Notes under the pieces: generated by a model
What the model was told of the DNA's origin: nothing
Seen by the model: the letters and a program-made list of their open reading frames with translations, nothing else
The model's database searches: none
In this document: positions 8,662 to 18,668 of the stretch, piece by piece
Layout: the number at the start of each line of letters is the position of its first letter
Position numbering within the stretch: position 1 is the stretch's first letter
DNA from: RI-92 sp037384645
GTDB taxonomy: Bacteria; Pseudomonadota; Gammaproteobacteria; UBA6429; Thiohalophilaceae
Reading direction: 5' to 3'
Length of the DNA: 53,659 nt
Assembly (NCBI GenBank): GCA_037384645.1
Contig: JARRNT010000020.1
Span: forward strand, 1 to 53,659
Translations under genes and position numbers: made by a program

Positions 8662-11175
8662 TCAGTGGTGCCACAGGATAAAACCCGCCTCCAGCGGCAC
8701 ACTGGCATCGGGATGGGCAGGTATGATGCGCGGGGTGTAGGCCGAGACGGGCAGGTCAGCATCGACTTCACCGGTATAGATATAGGCGTTACTGGCGCCG
8801 GCCAGGGCAGCACCCCGCTGCAAATCCTGGACTATCACGAGGCCCTGCTGGTCAGCATCAGCATATAACTGTACCTTCACCGCCTCCGGATCAACATCAT
8901 CGAAATAGACCTGGACCTCAAAGTGCCAGCCATGCTCACTCCTTTGTGAACTGATATTGCCAAAATGCAGTCGCCCCCAGTGTTGCGCCAGCTGCTCGTA
9001 CCAGTGCTGCAAGGCCTCGGCATTATCCGCCGCGCGCCGACGATACGCATTCGCCAGTGGGATGTAAAAGTCATCCACATATTCACGCAGCATGCGATTG
9101 CTGGAAAATTGCATGGTTAAGCGCGCCATGCTCTCGCGCATGCGTGCGATCCAGTCACGCGGCAAACCCGTTGCATCGCGTGTATAAAATGTCGGGATGA
9201 CCTGTTGCTCCAGCAGGTCAAACAATTGTTCTGCCTCGCTGTGATCCCAGGCCGCGATATCAGAGTGTTCACGCCCATCACCCAGAGCCCAGCCAAGGTC
9301 CACACTGTAGGCCTCGGCCCACCAGCCATCGAGTTCCGACAGGTTGAGGCCGCCATTCACCAGGACCTTCATACCACTGGTACCGCTGGCCTCCCATGGC
9401 CGACGCGGCGTGTTAATCCACACATCCACCCCCTGGGTCAGCTGGGCGGCGACGTCCAGATCATAATCTTCCACGAACACGACACGCCCCTGCACCTCGG
9501 GACGTTTCAGAAAATCCTGCCACTGGCGTAACATGGCCCTGCCCTGGTTATCCTGGGGATGGGCCTTGCCGGCGATCACCAGTTGCACCGGTCGATCGCG
9601 GTTGACCAGCAAGCGCAACAACCGCTCCACGTCATGTAACAACAGGTTGGTGCGTTTATACTCGGCAAAACGCCGGGCAAATCCCAGGGTCAGGGCATCC
9701 GGATCCAGGGACTCCATACATGCATCGATGTGCTGCATGCCGGCAGCACGGCTACCATGCTGGCGCAGCAGACGTTTGCGTAAAAAACTGATCAGTCCAC
9801 GTCTGCCCTGTGCCCGCAAGTCCCATAGTGTTTCGTCAGGGAGTTGGCGCAGGTCTGTCTCCATGGTTTCCAGGGTCCCGCGCCAGCGTGATTGCCCGCA
9901 GGCATCGGTCCACAGACAGTCTGCTGCTTCCGAATCCCAGCTTGGTACATGCACACCGTTGGTGACATAGCCGACCGGGACTTCCTGTTCCGGCCAGCGC
10001 GGAAACAGCCCCCGGAAGATACGGCGACTGACCTGTGCGTGTAAGCGGCTGACGCCGTTCACTGCCCCGGCACCACGCAGTGCCAGATAAGCCATGTTAA
10101 AGGATTCATCCTTCGCCATGGCATCTGCCCGGCCCAGGGCCAGTAGTTGCTGCATGTCGAGGCCGAGTTCACGCGCGTAATCGCCGAAGTAAAGTGCAAA
10201 CAGGTCTGGCGCAAAGCGATCGAAACCCGCTGCTACCGGGGTATGGGTGGTAAACAGGTTCCCGGCACGAGTTGCACGCAGGGCCACGGCAAAGGGTTTA
10301 CCGGATTGCTGCCGAAACTGATTGGCGCGTTCGAGTATCGCAAAGGCCGCATGGCCTTCGTTCAGGTGACACACCGGACAATCCAGGGCCAGGCGTTGCA
10401 ATAAACGCCAACCACCAATACCCAGTACCATTTCCTGGAGCAGACGTTGTTCCGAGCCACCACCATATAACTCACTGGTAATACCGCGATCGGCCGGGTC
10501 GTTCAACAGGTCATTGCTATCGAGCAATAACAGGGAACGTCGCCCGACCTGGGCATGCCAGCTGCGTAAATGCAATGTTCGTCCTGGCAGGGCTATCTGT
10601 AGCCGTACCCATTCACCCTGGTCATCGCGCAACGGCACGATCGGCAACATGGTAGGATCGTTGAAAGGATACAATGCCATTTGTTCGCCATGGCTATCCA
10701 GGGCCTGACGAAAATAGCCTTGTTGATATAACAGGCCGACCCCTACCAGGGGTACATCCAGGTCACAGGCCGTCTTGAGATAATCGCCAGCCAGGACACC
10801 CAGGCCGCCGGAATAAATCGGCAGGGATTCACTGAGTCCGAATTCCATACTGAAATAGGCGATCTGGCCCTGGAAGCGACTGCCATAACGAGAGCCAAAC
10901 CAGGTTTCATGCTGATAATGCTCGTCACGTGCATCCACCTGTGTCTGCAGGGTTGCCAGGAACTGCTTGTCCTTACTCAGGCTATCGAGACGATGACTGG
11001 AGACGGTTTCCAGGATTAACCAGGGATTACCGGTCGCGTCCCAGAGTTCCGGATCCACACTACGCCACAGGGCATCACTGCCATGATGCCAGCTCCAGCG
11101 CAGATCCAGGGCAAGCGTGGCCAGTTCAGCCAGTGCCGGCGGTAATTCGCGAGGTAAATAACGTGTTATCGGCAT
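8662..11175 (-). CDS. glgP: Alpha-glucan (glycogen) phosphorylase
   Basis: Releases glucose 1-phosphate from alpha-1,4-glucans with a pyridoxal-phosphate cofactor (837 aa). It belongs to the bacterial/archaeal alpha-glucan phosphorylase group with an N-terminal DUF3417 region (residues 1-110, including LALDLRWSWHHGSDALWR). Core motifs include YFSMEFGLSESLPIYSGGLG near 110-130, HLNEGHAAFA, TTHTPVAAGFDRF and FARRFAEYKR. The phosphate/cofactor-contact loop EASGTSGMK is near residue 594-602, followed by NGGLNLSELDGWW. The start at 11175 is supported by AGGAGA upstream. It lies downstream of an exporter operon and near phosphoketolase and acetate kinase genes, which could use the sugar phosphates it generates. 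No glycogen synthase or branching enzyme is present here. Confidence 0.93.
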   Translation of the reverse strand: MPITRYLPRELPPALAELATLALDLRWSWHHGSDALWRSVDPELWDATGNPWLILETVSSHRLDSLSKDKQFLATLQTQVDARDEHYQHETWFGSRYGSRFQGQIAYFSMEFGLSESLPIYSGGLGVLAGDYLKTACDLDVPLVGVGLLYQQGYFRQALDSHGEQMALYPFNDPTMLPIVPLRDDQGEWVRLQIALPGRTLHLRSWHAQVGRRSLLLLDSNDLLNDPADRGITSELYGGGSEQRLLQEMVLGIGGWRLLQRLALDCPVCHLNEGHAAFAILERANQFRQQSGKPFAVALRATRAGNLFTTHTPVAAGFDRFAPDLFALYFGDYARELGLDMQQLLALGRADAMAKDESFNMAYLALRGAGAVNGVSRLHAQVSRRIFRGLFPRWPEQEVPVGYVTNGVHVPSWDSEAADCLWTDACGQSRWRGTLETMETDLRQLPDETLWDLRAQGRRGLISFLRKRLLRQHGSRAAGMQHIDACMESLDPDALTLGFARRFAEYKRTNLLLHDVERLLRLLVNRDRPVQLVIAGKAHPQDNQGRAMLRQWQDFLKRPEVQGRVVFVEDYDLDVAAQLTQGVDVWINTPRRPWEASGTSGMKVLVNGGLNLSELDGWWAEAYSVDLGWALGDGREHSDIAAWDHSEAEQLFDLLEQQVIPTFYTRDATGLPRDWIARMRESMARLTMQFSSNRMLREYVDDFYIPLANAYRRRAADNAEALQHWYEQLAQHWGRLHFGNISSQRSEHGWHFEVQVYFDDVDPEAVKVQLYADADQQGLVIVQDLQRGAALAGASNAYIYTGEVDADLPVSAYTPRIIPAHPDASVPLEAGFILWHH

Positions 11176-11256
11176 ATGTCTTCTCCTGTTCAGGCAATAC
11201 TCAGCCCGGCGAAGGGAACAAATTCATCCAGACGGTCAGCTAACATACTGGCGGTG

Positions 11257-12375
11257 TCAATTCATGCGATGCCGAAACAGCCAGCCGGCAAAACTCAGCG
11301 TCACTACGGCGATGATCGCCATAGGCCAGTAATAAGGCTGCAGGATCGCGTAGGAGTCTCCCTCCAGGAAAGCGCCGCGCAGGATGATCAAAAAGTAACG
11401 TAACGGATCCATATAGGTAATCAACTGCACTATATAGGGCATGTTGGCAATCGGTGTGGCGAAGCCGGACAGGATAACCGCCGGTACCATAAACAGAAAG
11501 GCACCCAACATGCCCTGTTGCTGGGTCAGCGCAAGGGATGAAATCATCAGGCCGATGCCGACCGCAGACAGGATAAACAGGAACAGGCCCACATACAGGG
11601 CGCCATAACTGCCGCGAAACGGCACCTCGAACCAGTAAATGGCCATGAACAGGATAAACGAGCCTTCGACCGTGCCGATCAACATTCCCGGCAGGGATTT
11701 CCCGATCAGGATTTCAAACGGTCGCAAAGGGGTAACCAGTAGTTGATCAAACGTGCCCGCTTCACGTTCGCGCGCGACCGACAACGCCGTCACCACCATG
11801 GTGATCATCAAGGTCAATAGCCCTACGATGCCGGGCACGATAAACCAGCGCGATTCACGGTTACTGTTAAACCACGAGGTCACTTTCAGCTTTGCAGGTG
11901 GCGCTGCCCGTCCATAGTTTTCCGCCCAGTTCTGGTTGAAATCACTGACGATATTTCCCAGGTAACCCTGTACCAGTAACGCCGTGTTGGAATTACGTCC
12001 ATCGACGATCAGTTGTGCATCCGCCGTCCTGCCATTATAGAGATCTGAACTGAAACGAGGCCCGAGATGCAGGACAACCAGTACCTCCTTGTTATCGATC
12101 AGCGGCTGTATTTGTCGTTCACTGTTAATGTAGCCATACAGGTGAAAATGTGGTGAACCGATGATATGTGCGACCAGATTACGTGACGGGGCACTCTGAT
12201 CCTGGTTGTAGATGGCAATAGGGATGTCATTGAGATCAAAACTGGCGGCGTATCCGAAAATAAACAATTGCAGAATGGGCGGAACCACCAGCACAACCCG
12301 GCTGCGCTTATCCTTGAGGATGGCAAGCAGCTCCTTGATGGTGAGGGCAACGATGCGTAAAAATGACTGTTTCAA
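11257..12375 (-). CDS. ABC-2 type exporter permease (YbhR-like)
   Basis: Inner-membrane permease (372 aa) of an ABC-2 drug/lipid-type exporter. It has one N-terminal membrane segment (about 25-45), a large extracytoplasmic domain, then five hydrophobic segments in the C-terminal half, including the signature region PLRPFEILIGKSLPGMLIG. This is the layout of YbhR/YhhJ. It starts 5 bp after the stop of the preceding permease gene, making it the last gene of a four-gene operon with HlyD-type and double-ATPase proteins. The two permeases probably form a heterodimer. The substrate is unknown; homologues export cations or toxic compounds. Confidence 0.9.
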   Translation of the reverse strand: MKQSFLRIVALTIKELLAILKDKRSRVVLVVPPILQLFIFGYAASFDLNDIPIAIYNQDQSAPSRNLVAHIIGSPHFHLYGYINSERQIQPLIDNKEVLVVLHLGPRFSSDLYNGRTADAQLIVDGRNSNTALLVQGYLGNIVSDFNQNWAENYGRAAPPAKLKVTSWFNSNRESRWFIVPGIVGLLTLMITMVVTALSVAREREAGTFDQLLVTPLRPFEILIGKSLPGMLIGTVEGSFILFMAIYWFEVPFRGSYGALYVGLFLFILSAVGIGLMISSLALTQQQGMLGAFLFMVPAVILSGFATPIANMPYIVQLITYMDPLRYFLIILRGAFLEGDSYAILQPYYWPMAIIAVVTLSFAGWLFRHRMN

Positions 12376-12379
12376 TTTG

Positions 12380-13510
12380 CTAATCCAGCCGCTTGCGGGT
12401 TTTGCGCCGGGCGACGCCCAGGAAAAACACCATCATCACCAGCAGGGCCAGGCTGTTAACCAGTAAGACCGGCCAGATATCACCGGCCATAAACACGGTC
12501 TGCAGGATGGCGACAAAGTAACGCGCGGGCACGATATGCGTAATCCACTGAATCACCTCCGGCATGGAACTGATCTGGAAAATAAAGCCTGACAGGATGA
12601 AGGCCGGCAGGAAGGTTGCAACCAGTGCCACCTGACCGGCCACGAACTGGCTGCGCGCCACCGTAGAGATCAACAGGCCCATGCCCAGCGCCACCATCAT
12701 GTACAATGCCGAGGCCCCGGCCAGCGCCCAGAAGGATCCACGCAATGGCACATGAAACAGCCACAACGCAGTCATCACGATCAACAGCATGCCGCCCATG
12801 CCGAGAATAAAATAAGGCAGCAGCTTGCCCACGGTGAATTCCCAGATCCGAATGGGCGTGACCATCAGGGCTTCCATGGTGCCGCGCTCCCATTCGCGCG
12901 CCACCACCATCGACGTCAGCATGGCACCGGTCAGCGTCATGATCACGGCAATCAGTCCTGGCACCAGGAAGTCCCGGCTGCGCACGGCGGGATTGAACCA
13001 GATGCGGGTTGTCAGCGCCACCGGCATCTTCAGGTCATGGCCGCGGGAACGGGCATAACTATTCAGCCAGCCCTGCCAGACGCCACGTATATAGCCTTCC
13101 GTGATCCGCGCCTGGTTCGCATCGACCCCATTGACGAACACGCCAATGGGGGCATCGCCACTGGCAAGTAGACGGGCAGTGAAATTACTGCGCAGCCAGA
13201 CAATGCCATCCAGCTGATGGTTCATTAATGCGTGCTCGGCACGCTGAATCGAATGATATTGTTCCGGGATAAAATATTCCGAATGCATAAACGCCCCGGT
13301 AAGACTGGCCGTGTTGGTATCGGGCTGCTCTACCACCAGGCCAAGCCGGATGTCCTTGGCATCCAGCGACACGCCGAAGCCAAACAACAGTAACAGCAAT
13401 ACCGGCATCACAAAGGCAATGGCGATACTCGACGGGTCACGCAATATCTGCAGGCTTTCCTTGCGGATCATGGCACGTACCCGCATGCGCGTAGCAGCGA
13501 GCGGTTTCAT
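12380..13510 (-). CDS. ABC-2 type exporter permease (YbhS-like)
   Basis: Second ABC-2 permease (376 aa) of the same exporter. N-terminal MIRKESLQILRDPSSIAIAF leads into the first membrane helix. The extracytoplasmic domain spans about residues 50-180, and five further helices follow, with VTPIRIWEFTVGKLLPYF matching the ABC-2 permease consensus. Its ATG at 13510 overlaps the end of the ATPase gene by 4 bp, so translation is coupled. Together with the neighbouring permease it would form the membrane channel driven by the double ATPase. Intact, with no odd features. Confidence 0.9.
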   Translation of the reverse strand: MKPLAATRMRVRAMIRKESLQILRDPSSIAIAFVMPVLLLLLFGFGVSLDAKDIRLGLVVEQPDTNTASLTGAFMHSEYFIPEQYHSIQRAEHALMNHQLDGIVWLRSNFTARLLASGDAPIGVFVNGVDANQARITEGYIRGVWQGWLNSYARSRGHDLKMPVALTTRIWFNPAVRSRDFLVPGLIAVIMTLTGAMLTSMVVAREWERGTMEALMVTPIRIWEFTVGKLLPYFILGMGGMLLIVMTALWLFHVPLRGSFWALAGASALYMMVALGMGLLISTVARSQFVAGQVALVATFLPAFILSGFIFQISSMPEVIQWITHIVPARYFVAILQTVFMAGDIWPVLLVNSLALLVMMVFFLGVARRKTRKRLD

Positions 13511-15267
13511 GCGGCAACCTCGTTATGCTTTTTCTGTTCACGCGCCTGGATGAGGCCGATAAAGGCATCCTCCATGGTCGGTGCCGGCATGGCATCAGTG
13601 CGAAACCGCGCCTTCATCTGAGCCGGTGTGCCCTCTGCCAGCACTTCGCCTTCGGCCATTACCACCAGGCGATCGCAATAATTAGCCTCGTCCATAAAGT
13701 GCGTGGTGACCAGCACCGTTACCCCGCTTTCGGCCAGGGCATTAATGCGTTGCCAGAATTCTCGCCGCGCCAGCGGGTCCACGCCGGAGGTCGGTTCATC
13801 CAGGAACAGGATATCCGGTTGATGCAGCAGCGCCGCGGCCATGGCCAGGCGCTGCTTGTAACCCAGCGGCAGATCGCCGCTGCTGCTGTCGCTATAGCGG
13901 GTCAGTTCAAACGTCTCCAGCGCCCAGGTAATCCGTTGTTGCCGACTTGCGCGGGACAAACCATATGCCCGCGCGAAAAAATTCAGGTTTTCCCTGACGG
14001 TAAGATCAACATACAGGGAAAAGCGTTGCGCCATGTACCCGAGGCGACTGCGGGCATCCGCCGCGGCCCGCCGCAGGTCGCGCCCGGCCACGGCAACTTC
14101 ACCCGCGGTCGCCGGCAATAAGCCACATAACATGCGAAAGGTCGTGGATTTGCCTGCACCATTGGCACCGAGCAAACCGAACACTTCGCCGCGGCTGACA
14201 TCGAAATCGATATTTCTGACCGCATAAAAGTCGCCGAAGCGCTTCTGCAGGCCGTGCACCTGGATCACCGTATCGTGCTCATGGCGTGAGGCATGAGGCG
14301 GCACCACAAAATTCTCTGTCTGTTTACTCTCACTTTTGATCGCAGCAATAAACGCGTCTTCAAAAATCGGCGGCGCCGGCTCCGTGTGTATATCCGGGTA
14401 CTCGCGACACAGGTCTGTTAAGTCCGGTGGACTGGCGACCTGTGTCACGACCCGCACCTGTTCGTCCTCGATCACAGCATCGATCACACCAGCCACGCTG
14501 CTCATGCGGTTTTGCAGACTGCGTTTCGCCAGTGAGGCCGAACTGACCCGATAACAGCGTCCGCGCATCGGTTCACTGAACTGTCGTGGCGGGCGTTGTC
14601 CCAACACCTTGCCGGCATGGATCATGATGACTTCATCACAACGTTCAGCTTCATTCAGGTAGGCCGTACTCAGTAACACGCCGAGGCCTTCTTGCCTGAC
14701 CAGACGCTCGATGATTTGCCATAACTCCCGACGTGATACCGGATCGACGCCGACGGTGGGTTCATCCAGTATCAGCAGCCTGGGCGTACGCACCAGGGTA
14801 CAGGCCAGTCCGAGTTTCTGTTTCATACCACCGGACAGGTGTCCGGCAAGTCGTTTGCGAAACGGCGCCAGCGCAGTCATGTGCATGAGTTCGGCATATC
14901 GGGATTCGCGTTGCGCCGGTTCGACACCCTGCAGATCTGCATACAGATCGAGATTTTCCTGCACGCTCAGGTCTTCATATAAACCAAACCGCTGCGGCAT
15001 ATAGCCCACGGAGGATTGTGCCAACAAAGGGGATTTAACGACGTCGATATCCAGCACCTGGATATGCCCGGCATCGGGTTGCAGCAAGCCTGCCGCCAGT
15101 CGCATCAGTGTCGTCTTGCCGGCCCCGTCCGGACCAATCAGGCCGGTGATCCGGCCAGCCTGTACGGCAATCTCAATATCAGCGAGTGCCGTAACCTGTT
15201 TCTCGCCTGCCTTGAAGGTCTTGCTGACACCGGCAAAGCTCAGAACGGGTGAGACCGACTGGTTCAT
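13507..15267 (-). CDS. Fused double ABC ATPase of a YbhF/RbbA-type exporter
   Basis: Two ABC ATPase domains in one chain (586 aa). Domain 1 has Walker A GPDGAGKTT (about 43-51), signature LSGGMKQKLGLA and Walker B LLILDEPT. Domain 2 has Walker A GANGAGKST (about 360-370), the variant signature SGDLPLGYKQRLAMA and LFLDEPTSGVDP. A switch His is visible in each (LSTAYLNE in domain 1 is altered; TTHFMDE in domain 2 is canonical), so site 1 may be degenerate. The gene overlaps its neighbours by 4 bp on each side. This is the standard YbhF arrangement, powering the two permeases with the HlyD-type protein as periplasmic adaptor. Confidence 0.93.
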   Translation of the reverse strand: MNQSVSPVLSFAGVSKTFKAGEKQVTALADIEIAVQAGRITGLIGPDGAGKTTLMRLAAGLLQPDAGHIQVLDIDVVKSPLLAQSSVGYMPQRFGLYEDLSVQENLDLYADLQGVEPAQRESRYAELMHMTALAPFRKRLAGHLSGGMKQKLGLACTLVRTPRLLILDEPTVGVDPVSRRELWQIIERLVRQEGLGVLLSTAYLNEAERCDEVIMIHAGKVLGQRPPRQFSEPMRGRCYRVSSASLAKRSLQNRMSSVAGVIDAVIEDEQVRVVTQVASPPDLTDLCREYPDIHTEPAPPIFEDAFIAAIKSESKQTENFVVPPHASRHEHDTVIQVHGLQKRFGDFYAVRNIDFDVSRGEVFGLLGANGAGKSTTFRMLCGLLPATAGEVAVAGRDLRRAAADARSRLGYMAQRFSLYVDLTVRENLNFFARAYGLSRASRQQRITWALETFELTRYSDSSSGDLPLGYKQRLAMAAALLHQPDILFLDEPTSGVDPLARREFWQRINALAESGVTVLVTTHFMDEANYCDRLVVMAEGEVLAEGTPAQMKARFRTDAMPAPTMEDAFIGLIQAREQKKHNEVAA

Positions 15268-16157
15268 GGTTTCTCATCAGGCTGACAACGCGATGCCGGC
15301 GTGGCATTTTCATCAGCCTGATGCAGGGAGATCGTGACCGTGGCCGGCATGCCCAGGCGTAACTGCCCCTGTGGATTACAGGCAAACACCCGCACCTGGT
15401 AAACCAGGCGCGTACGCAGGTCCGGGGTTTCCACGTTTTTCGGGGTAAATTCCGCCGTGGGCGAGATTGCGCCCACCCAGCCCTGGTATATCTTGCCGGG
15501 ATAACTGTCCGTGGTAATACGCGCGGTGGCACCCGGCTTGATCTTACCCAGATCCTTTTCCGGCAAATAGGTGCGTACCCATACCGGGTCTGTCATCGCC
15601 AGCGTGTACACCGGCGACTGGGGTGTGACGAAATCACCCGGTTGCACGATACGCTCACGGATGATGCCGGCGGCCGGTGCATACAGGTTGGCATCCTTGA
15701 GCGCCTGTTGCGCCTGGACCATCACGGCCCTGGCCGCCGCGACGCGTGCCGTTGCCGCCTCGCTATTGGCCTGTGCCACATCGGCATCGGAGCGGGAAAC
15801 CAGTTTACGCGACGCCAGTTCGCGTATCCGGTGATAATTGAGTTTCGCCGCGTGGGCCTCGGCCTGTGCTGCAGTCACATCGGCACGCGCCCGGTCGAGC
15901 GCGGCCTGCAAGCGATCCGTTTGCAAGCTTGCCAGTAACTGCCCGGGCTTGACGCGATCGCCCTCGTCAACCAGCATGCGACTAACGTGTTCGCTCCCGT
16001 TGAACGCCAGTCGCACCTCGCGTATATCCACGTTACCGTACAACACCAGATCATGACCATCCACCGCGGTATGCTTCGCCTGCTGCCGCCAGTAATACAC
16101 TCCCGCAGCAACGCCGATGGCAACTACCACAACCAGTATCGGCAGCTTCTTCTTCAA
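15264..16157 (-). CDS. HlyD-type periplasmic adaptor (YbhG-like)
   Basis: Membrane-fusion protein (297 aa) linking an inner-membrane exporter to an outer-membrane channel. It has an N-terminal membrane anchor (residues 5-22), then a biotinyl-lipoyl half (GNVDIREVRLAF...VDEGDRVKPGQLLASLQ), and an alpha-helical hairpin rich in Ala and Arg (about 70-150). The second lipoyl half, with APAAGIIRERIVQPGDFV, and a beta-barrel follow. The start is a TTG at 16157 preceded by AGAGGGG. Its end overlaps the double-ATPase gene, making it the first gene of the exporter operon. YbhG and YhiI share this layout. The usual TetR-type regulator (YbiH/CecR) is not beside it. Confidence 0.9.
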   Translation of the reverse strand: MKKKLPILVVVVAIGVAAGVYYWRQQAKHTAVDGHDLVLYGNVDIREVRLAFNGSEHVSRMLVDEGDRVKPGQLLASLQTDRLQAALDRARADVTAAQAEAHAAKLNYHRIRELASRKLVSRSDADVAQANSEAATARVAAARAVMVQAQQALKDANLYAPAAGIIRERIVQPGDFVTPQSPVYTLAMTDPVWVRTYLPEKDLGKIKPGATARITTDSYPGKIYQGWVGAISPTAEFTPKNVETPDLRTRLVYQVRVFACNPQGQLRLGMPATVTISLHQADENATPASRCQPDEKP

Positions 16158-16216
16158 ATCTTGGCCCCTCTAAAGTGATTCTTGTTTTAACTTATGCACA
16201 CTCTAGCATGACTAGC

Positions 16217-18622
16217 TTAGCTTGCCTCAGTCACTTGCCCCCACTTCCAGTCCCGGATTTCCGGCATATCCTGACCATGTGCATCGATGTATTGCTTGTG
16301 CATGGCCAGTTTATCGCGCATGTGCTGTTTCAGATACGCGGCACGATACCCCAGGGAGGGCACCCGATCGATGACGTCCATAACCAGGTCGAAGCGATCG
16401 AGGTCGTTGAGTACGGTCATGTCAAACGGCGTGGTGGTGGTCCCTTCCTCCTTGTAACCACGCACATGCAGATTCTTGTGGTTGGTGCGTCGATAAAGCA
16501 GGCGATGGATCAGCCAGGGATAGCCGTGAAAGGCAAAGATGATCGGCTTGTCGGTGGTAAACAGGGCATCGAAGTCCTTGTCGGTCAGGCCATCCGGGTG
16601 TTCCTCGCGCGGCTGCAGGGTCATCAGATCCACCACGTTGATCACCCGTACCCGTAAATCCGGGGCATTGACCCGCAACAGCTCCACCGCTGCCAGGGTT
16701 TCAATGGTCGGCACGTCACCGGCGCAGGCCATGACCACGTCCGGTTCGCTGTCCCGATCGTTACTGGCCCACTCCCAGATGCCGATGCCGTTGCTGCAAT
16801 GGCGAATCGCGGCATCCATGTCCAGCCACTGTGGATTGGGTTGCTTGCCGGCCACGATCACATTGACCCGATCCCGGCTGCGCAGGCATTTGTCCGCCAC
16901 GTACAGCAGACTGTTGGCGTCCGGTGGCAGATACACCCGCACGATATCGGCCTTTTTGTTCACCACGTGGTCGATAAAGCCCGGGTCCTGGTGCGAGAAC
17001 CCGTTGTGGTCCTGACGCCAGACGTGCGAGGTCAGCAGGATATTCAGGGAGGAAATCGAGCGCCGCCAGGGGATCTCCTTGCACACCTTCAGCCACTTGG
17101 CGTGCTGGTTGAACATGGAGTCCACGATATGAATAAATGCCTCGTAACAGGAAAAAAAGCCGTGGCGGCCGCTCAGGATGAAGCCTTCCAGCCAGCCCTG
17201 ACAGGTGTGTTCCGACAGGATCTCCATGACCCGGCCGTCGGGGGCCAGGTGATCATCGCCCTCGTAGGTCTCCGCCATCCAGGCGCGGTTGGTGACATCC
17301 AGCAGTGCCCCCAGGCGGTTGGACACGGTTTCGTCCGGACCCATGACCCGGAAATTGCGCTTGTCCAGATTCAGGCGCATCACCTCGCGCAGGAAATCAC
17401 CCAGGCGCCGCGTCGCCTCGCCCAACACCATCCCGGGCTGCGGCACACTGAGGGCAAAATCACGATAGTCCGGTAACTTGAGGTCGTGCAACAGCGTCCC
17501 GCCATTGGCATGTGGATTGGCACCCATGCGCCGTTCCCCCGCGGGTGCCAGCGCCGCCAGTTCCGGTTTGAGACTGCCATTGTCGTCGAACAGCTCCTGC
17601 GGTCGATAACTGCGCATCCACTTCTCCAGGATCTGGATATGTTCCGGTTTGCTGGCCAATTGAGCGAACGGTACCTGGTGCGCACGCCAGGTGCCTTCCA
17701 GTTTCAAGCCGTCAACTTCCTTGGGACAGGTCCAGCCTTTGGGCGTGCGCAGAATGATCATTGGCCAGCGCGGTCGGATGGGTTTGCCGCCACTGCGCGC
17801 CCTGGACTGGATCGCCTTGATCTCATCCATGACCTTGTCCAGGGTCGCCGCCATGAACTGGTGCACCGCCTTGGGATCGGCGCCTTCGACAAAATAGGGT
17901 TCATAGCCGTAACCGATAAACAAATCGCGCAACTCATCTTCACTGATACGCGCCAGCACCGTGGGATTGGCAATCTTGTAACCGTTCAGGTGCAGGATCG
18001 GCAGCACCGCACCATCGGTCACCGGGTCCAGAAACTTATTGGAGTGCCAGGCGGTAGCCAGGGGCCCGGTCTCGGCCTCACCGTCTCCCACCACGCAGGT
18101 GACGATCAGATCAGGATTGTCGAAGGCGGCGCCATAGGCATGGCTGAGTGAATAACCCAGTTCACCGCCTTCATGGATCGAGCCCGGTGTCTCCGGGCTG
18201 GTGTGGCTGGGAATACCACCAGGAAAAGAAAACTGGCGAAACAGTTTTTTCATCCCATCACGGTCGGGCGTGATGTTGGGATAACACTCTGAATACGTAC
18301 CTTCCAGGTAGGTATTGGCCACAATTCCGGGCGCCCCATGGCCGGGGCCGGTGATATACAGGATATTGAGGTCACGCGCCTTGATCACACGGTTGAGATG
18401 CGCGTAGATCAGATTCAGACCGGGAGTGGTCCCCCAGTGCCCCAACAGCCGTGGCTTGATATGTTCCAGCCGCAGCGGTTCCTGCAACAAGGGATTATCG
18501 AGTAAATAGATCTGGCCGATAGAAAGATAATTGGCGGCACACCAGTAGTCATGGATACGTTCCAGTTCTTCGGTGGAAAGCGGGGCACCTTCAATAGTCG
18601 ATGTAGACACGATGTCATTCAT
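16217..18622 (-). CDS. xfp: Xylulose-5-phosphate/fructose-6-phosphate phosphoketolase
   Basis: Thiamine-diphosphate enzyme (801 aa) that splits xylulose 5-phosphate or fructose 6-phosphate with inorganic phosphate into acetyl phosphate plus glyceraldehyde 3-phosphate or erythrose 4-phosphate. Seen in the sequence are GPGHGAPG near the N-terminus, SHTSPETPGSIHEGGELGYS, the cofactor motif GDGEAETGP (about 179-187), and SSLNILLTSHVWRQDHNGFS in the pyrimidine domain. Length is normal. The ATG at 18622 is set 7 bp after AAGGAGG; an earlier in-frame start at 18640 would sit upstream of that site. Acetate kinase is encoded 46 bp upstream on the same strand, so the two would act in sequence. Confidence 0.95.
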   Translation of the reverse strand: MNDIVSTSTIEGAPLSTEELERIHDYWCAANYLSIGQIYLLDNPLLQEPLRLEHIKPRLLGHWGTTPGLNLIYAHLNRVIKARDLNILYITGPGHGAPGIVANTYLEGTYSECYPNITPDRDGMKKLFRQFSFPGGIPSHTSPETPGSIHEGGELGYSLSHAYGAAFDNPDLIVTCVVGDGEAETGPLATAWHSNKFLDPVTDGAVLPILHLNGYKIANPTVLARISEDELRDLFIGYGYEPYFVEGADPKAVHQFMAATLDKVMDEIKAIQSRARSGGKPIRPRWPMIILRTPKGWTCPKEVDGLKLEGTWRAHQVPFAQLASKPEHIQILEKWMRSYRPQELFDDNGSLKPELAALAPAGERRMGANPHANGGTLLHDLKLPDYRDFALSVPQPGMVLGEATRRLGDFLREVMRLNLDKRNFRVMGPDETVSNRLGALLDVTNRAWMAETYEGDDHLAPDGRVMEILSEHTCQGWLEGFILSGRHGFFSCYEAFIHIVDSMFNQHAKWLKVCKEIPWRRSISSLNILLTSHVWRQDHNGFSHQDPGFIDHVVNKKADIVRVYLPPDANSLLYVADKCLRSRDRVNVIVAGKQPNPQWLDMDAAIRHCSNGIGIWEWASNDRDSEPDVVMACAGDVPTIETLAAVELLRVNAPDLRVRVINVVDLMTLQPREEHPDGLTDKDFDALFTTDKPIIFAFHGYPWLIHRLLYRRTNHKNLHVRGYKEEGTTTTPFDMTVLNDLDRFDLVMDVIDRVPSLGYRAAYLKQHMRDKLAMHKQYIDAHGQDMPEIRDWKWGQVTEAS

Positions 18623-18668
18623 ACTTTGCCTCCTTTGCAAATGTGGTCAGGCCATGGCCTGAAATACT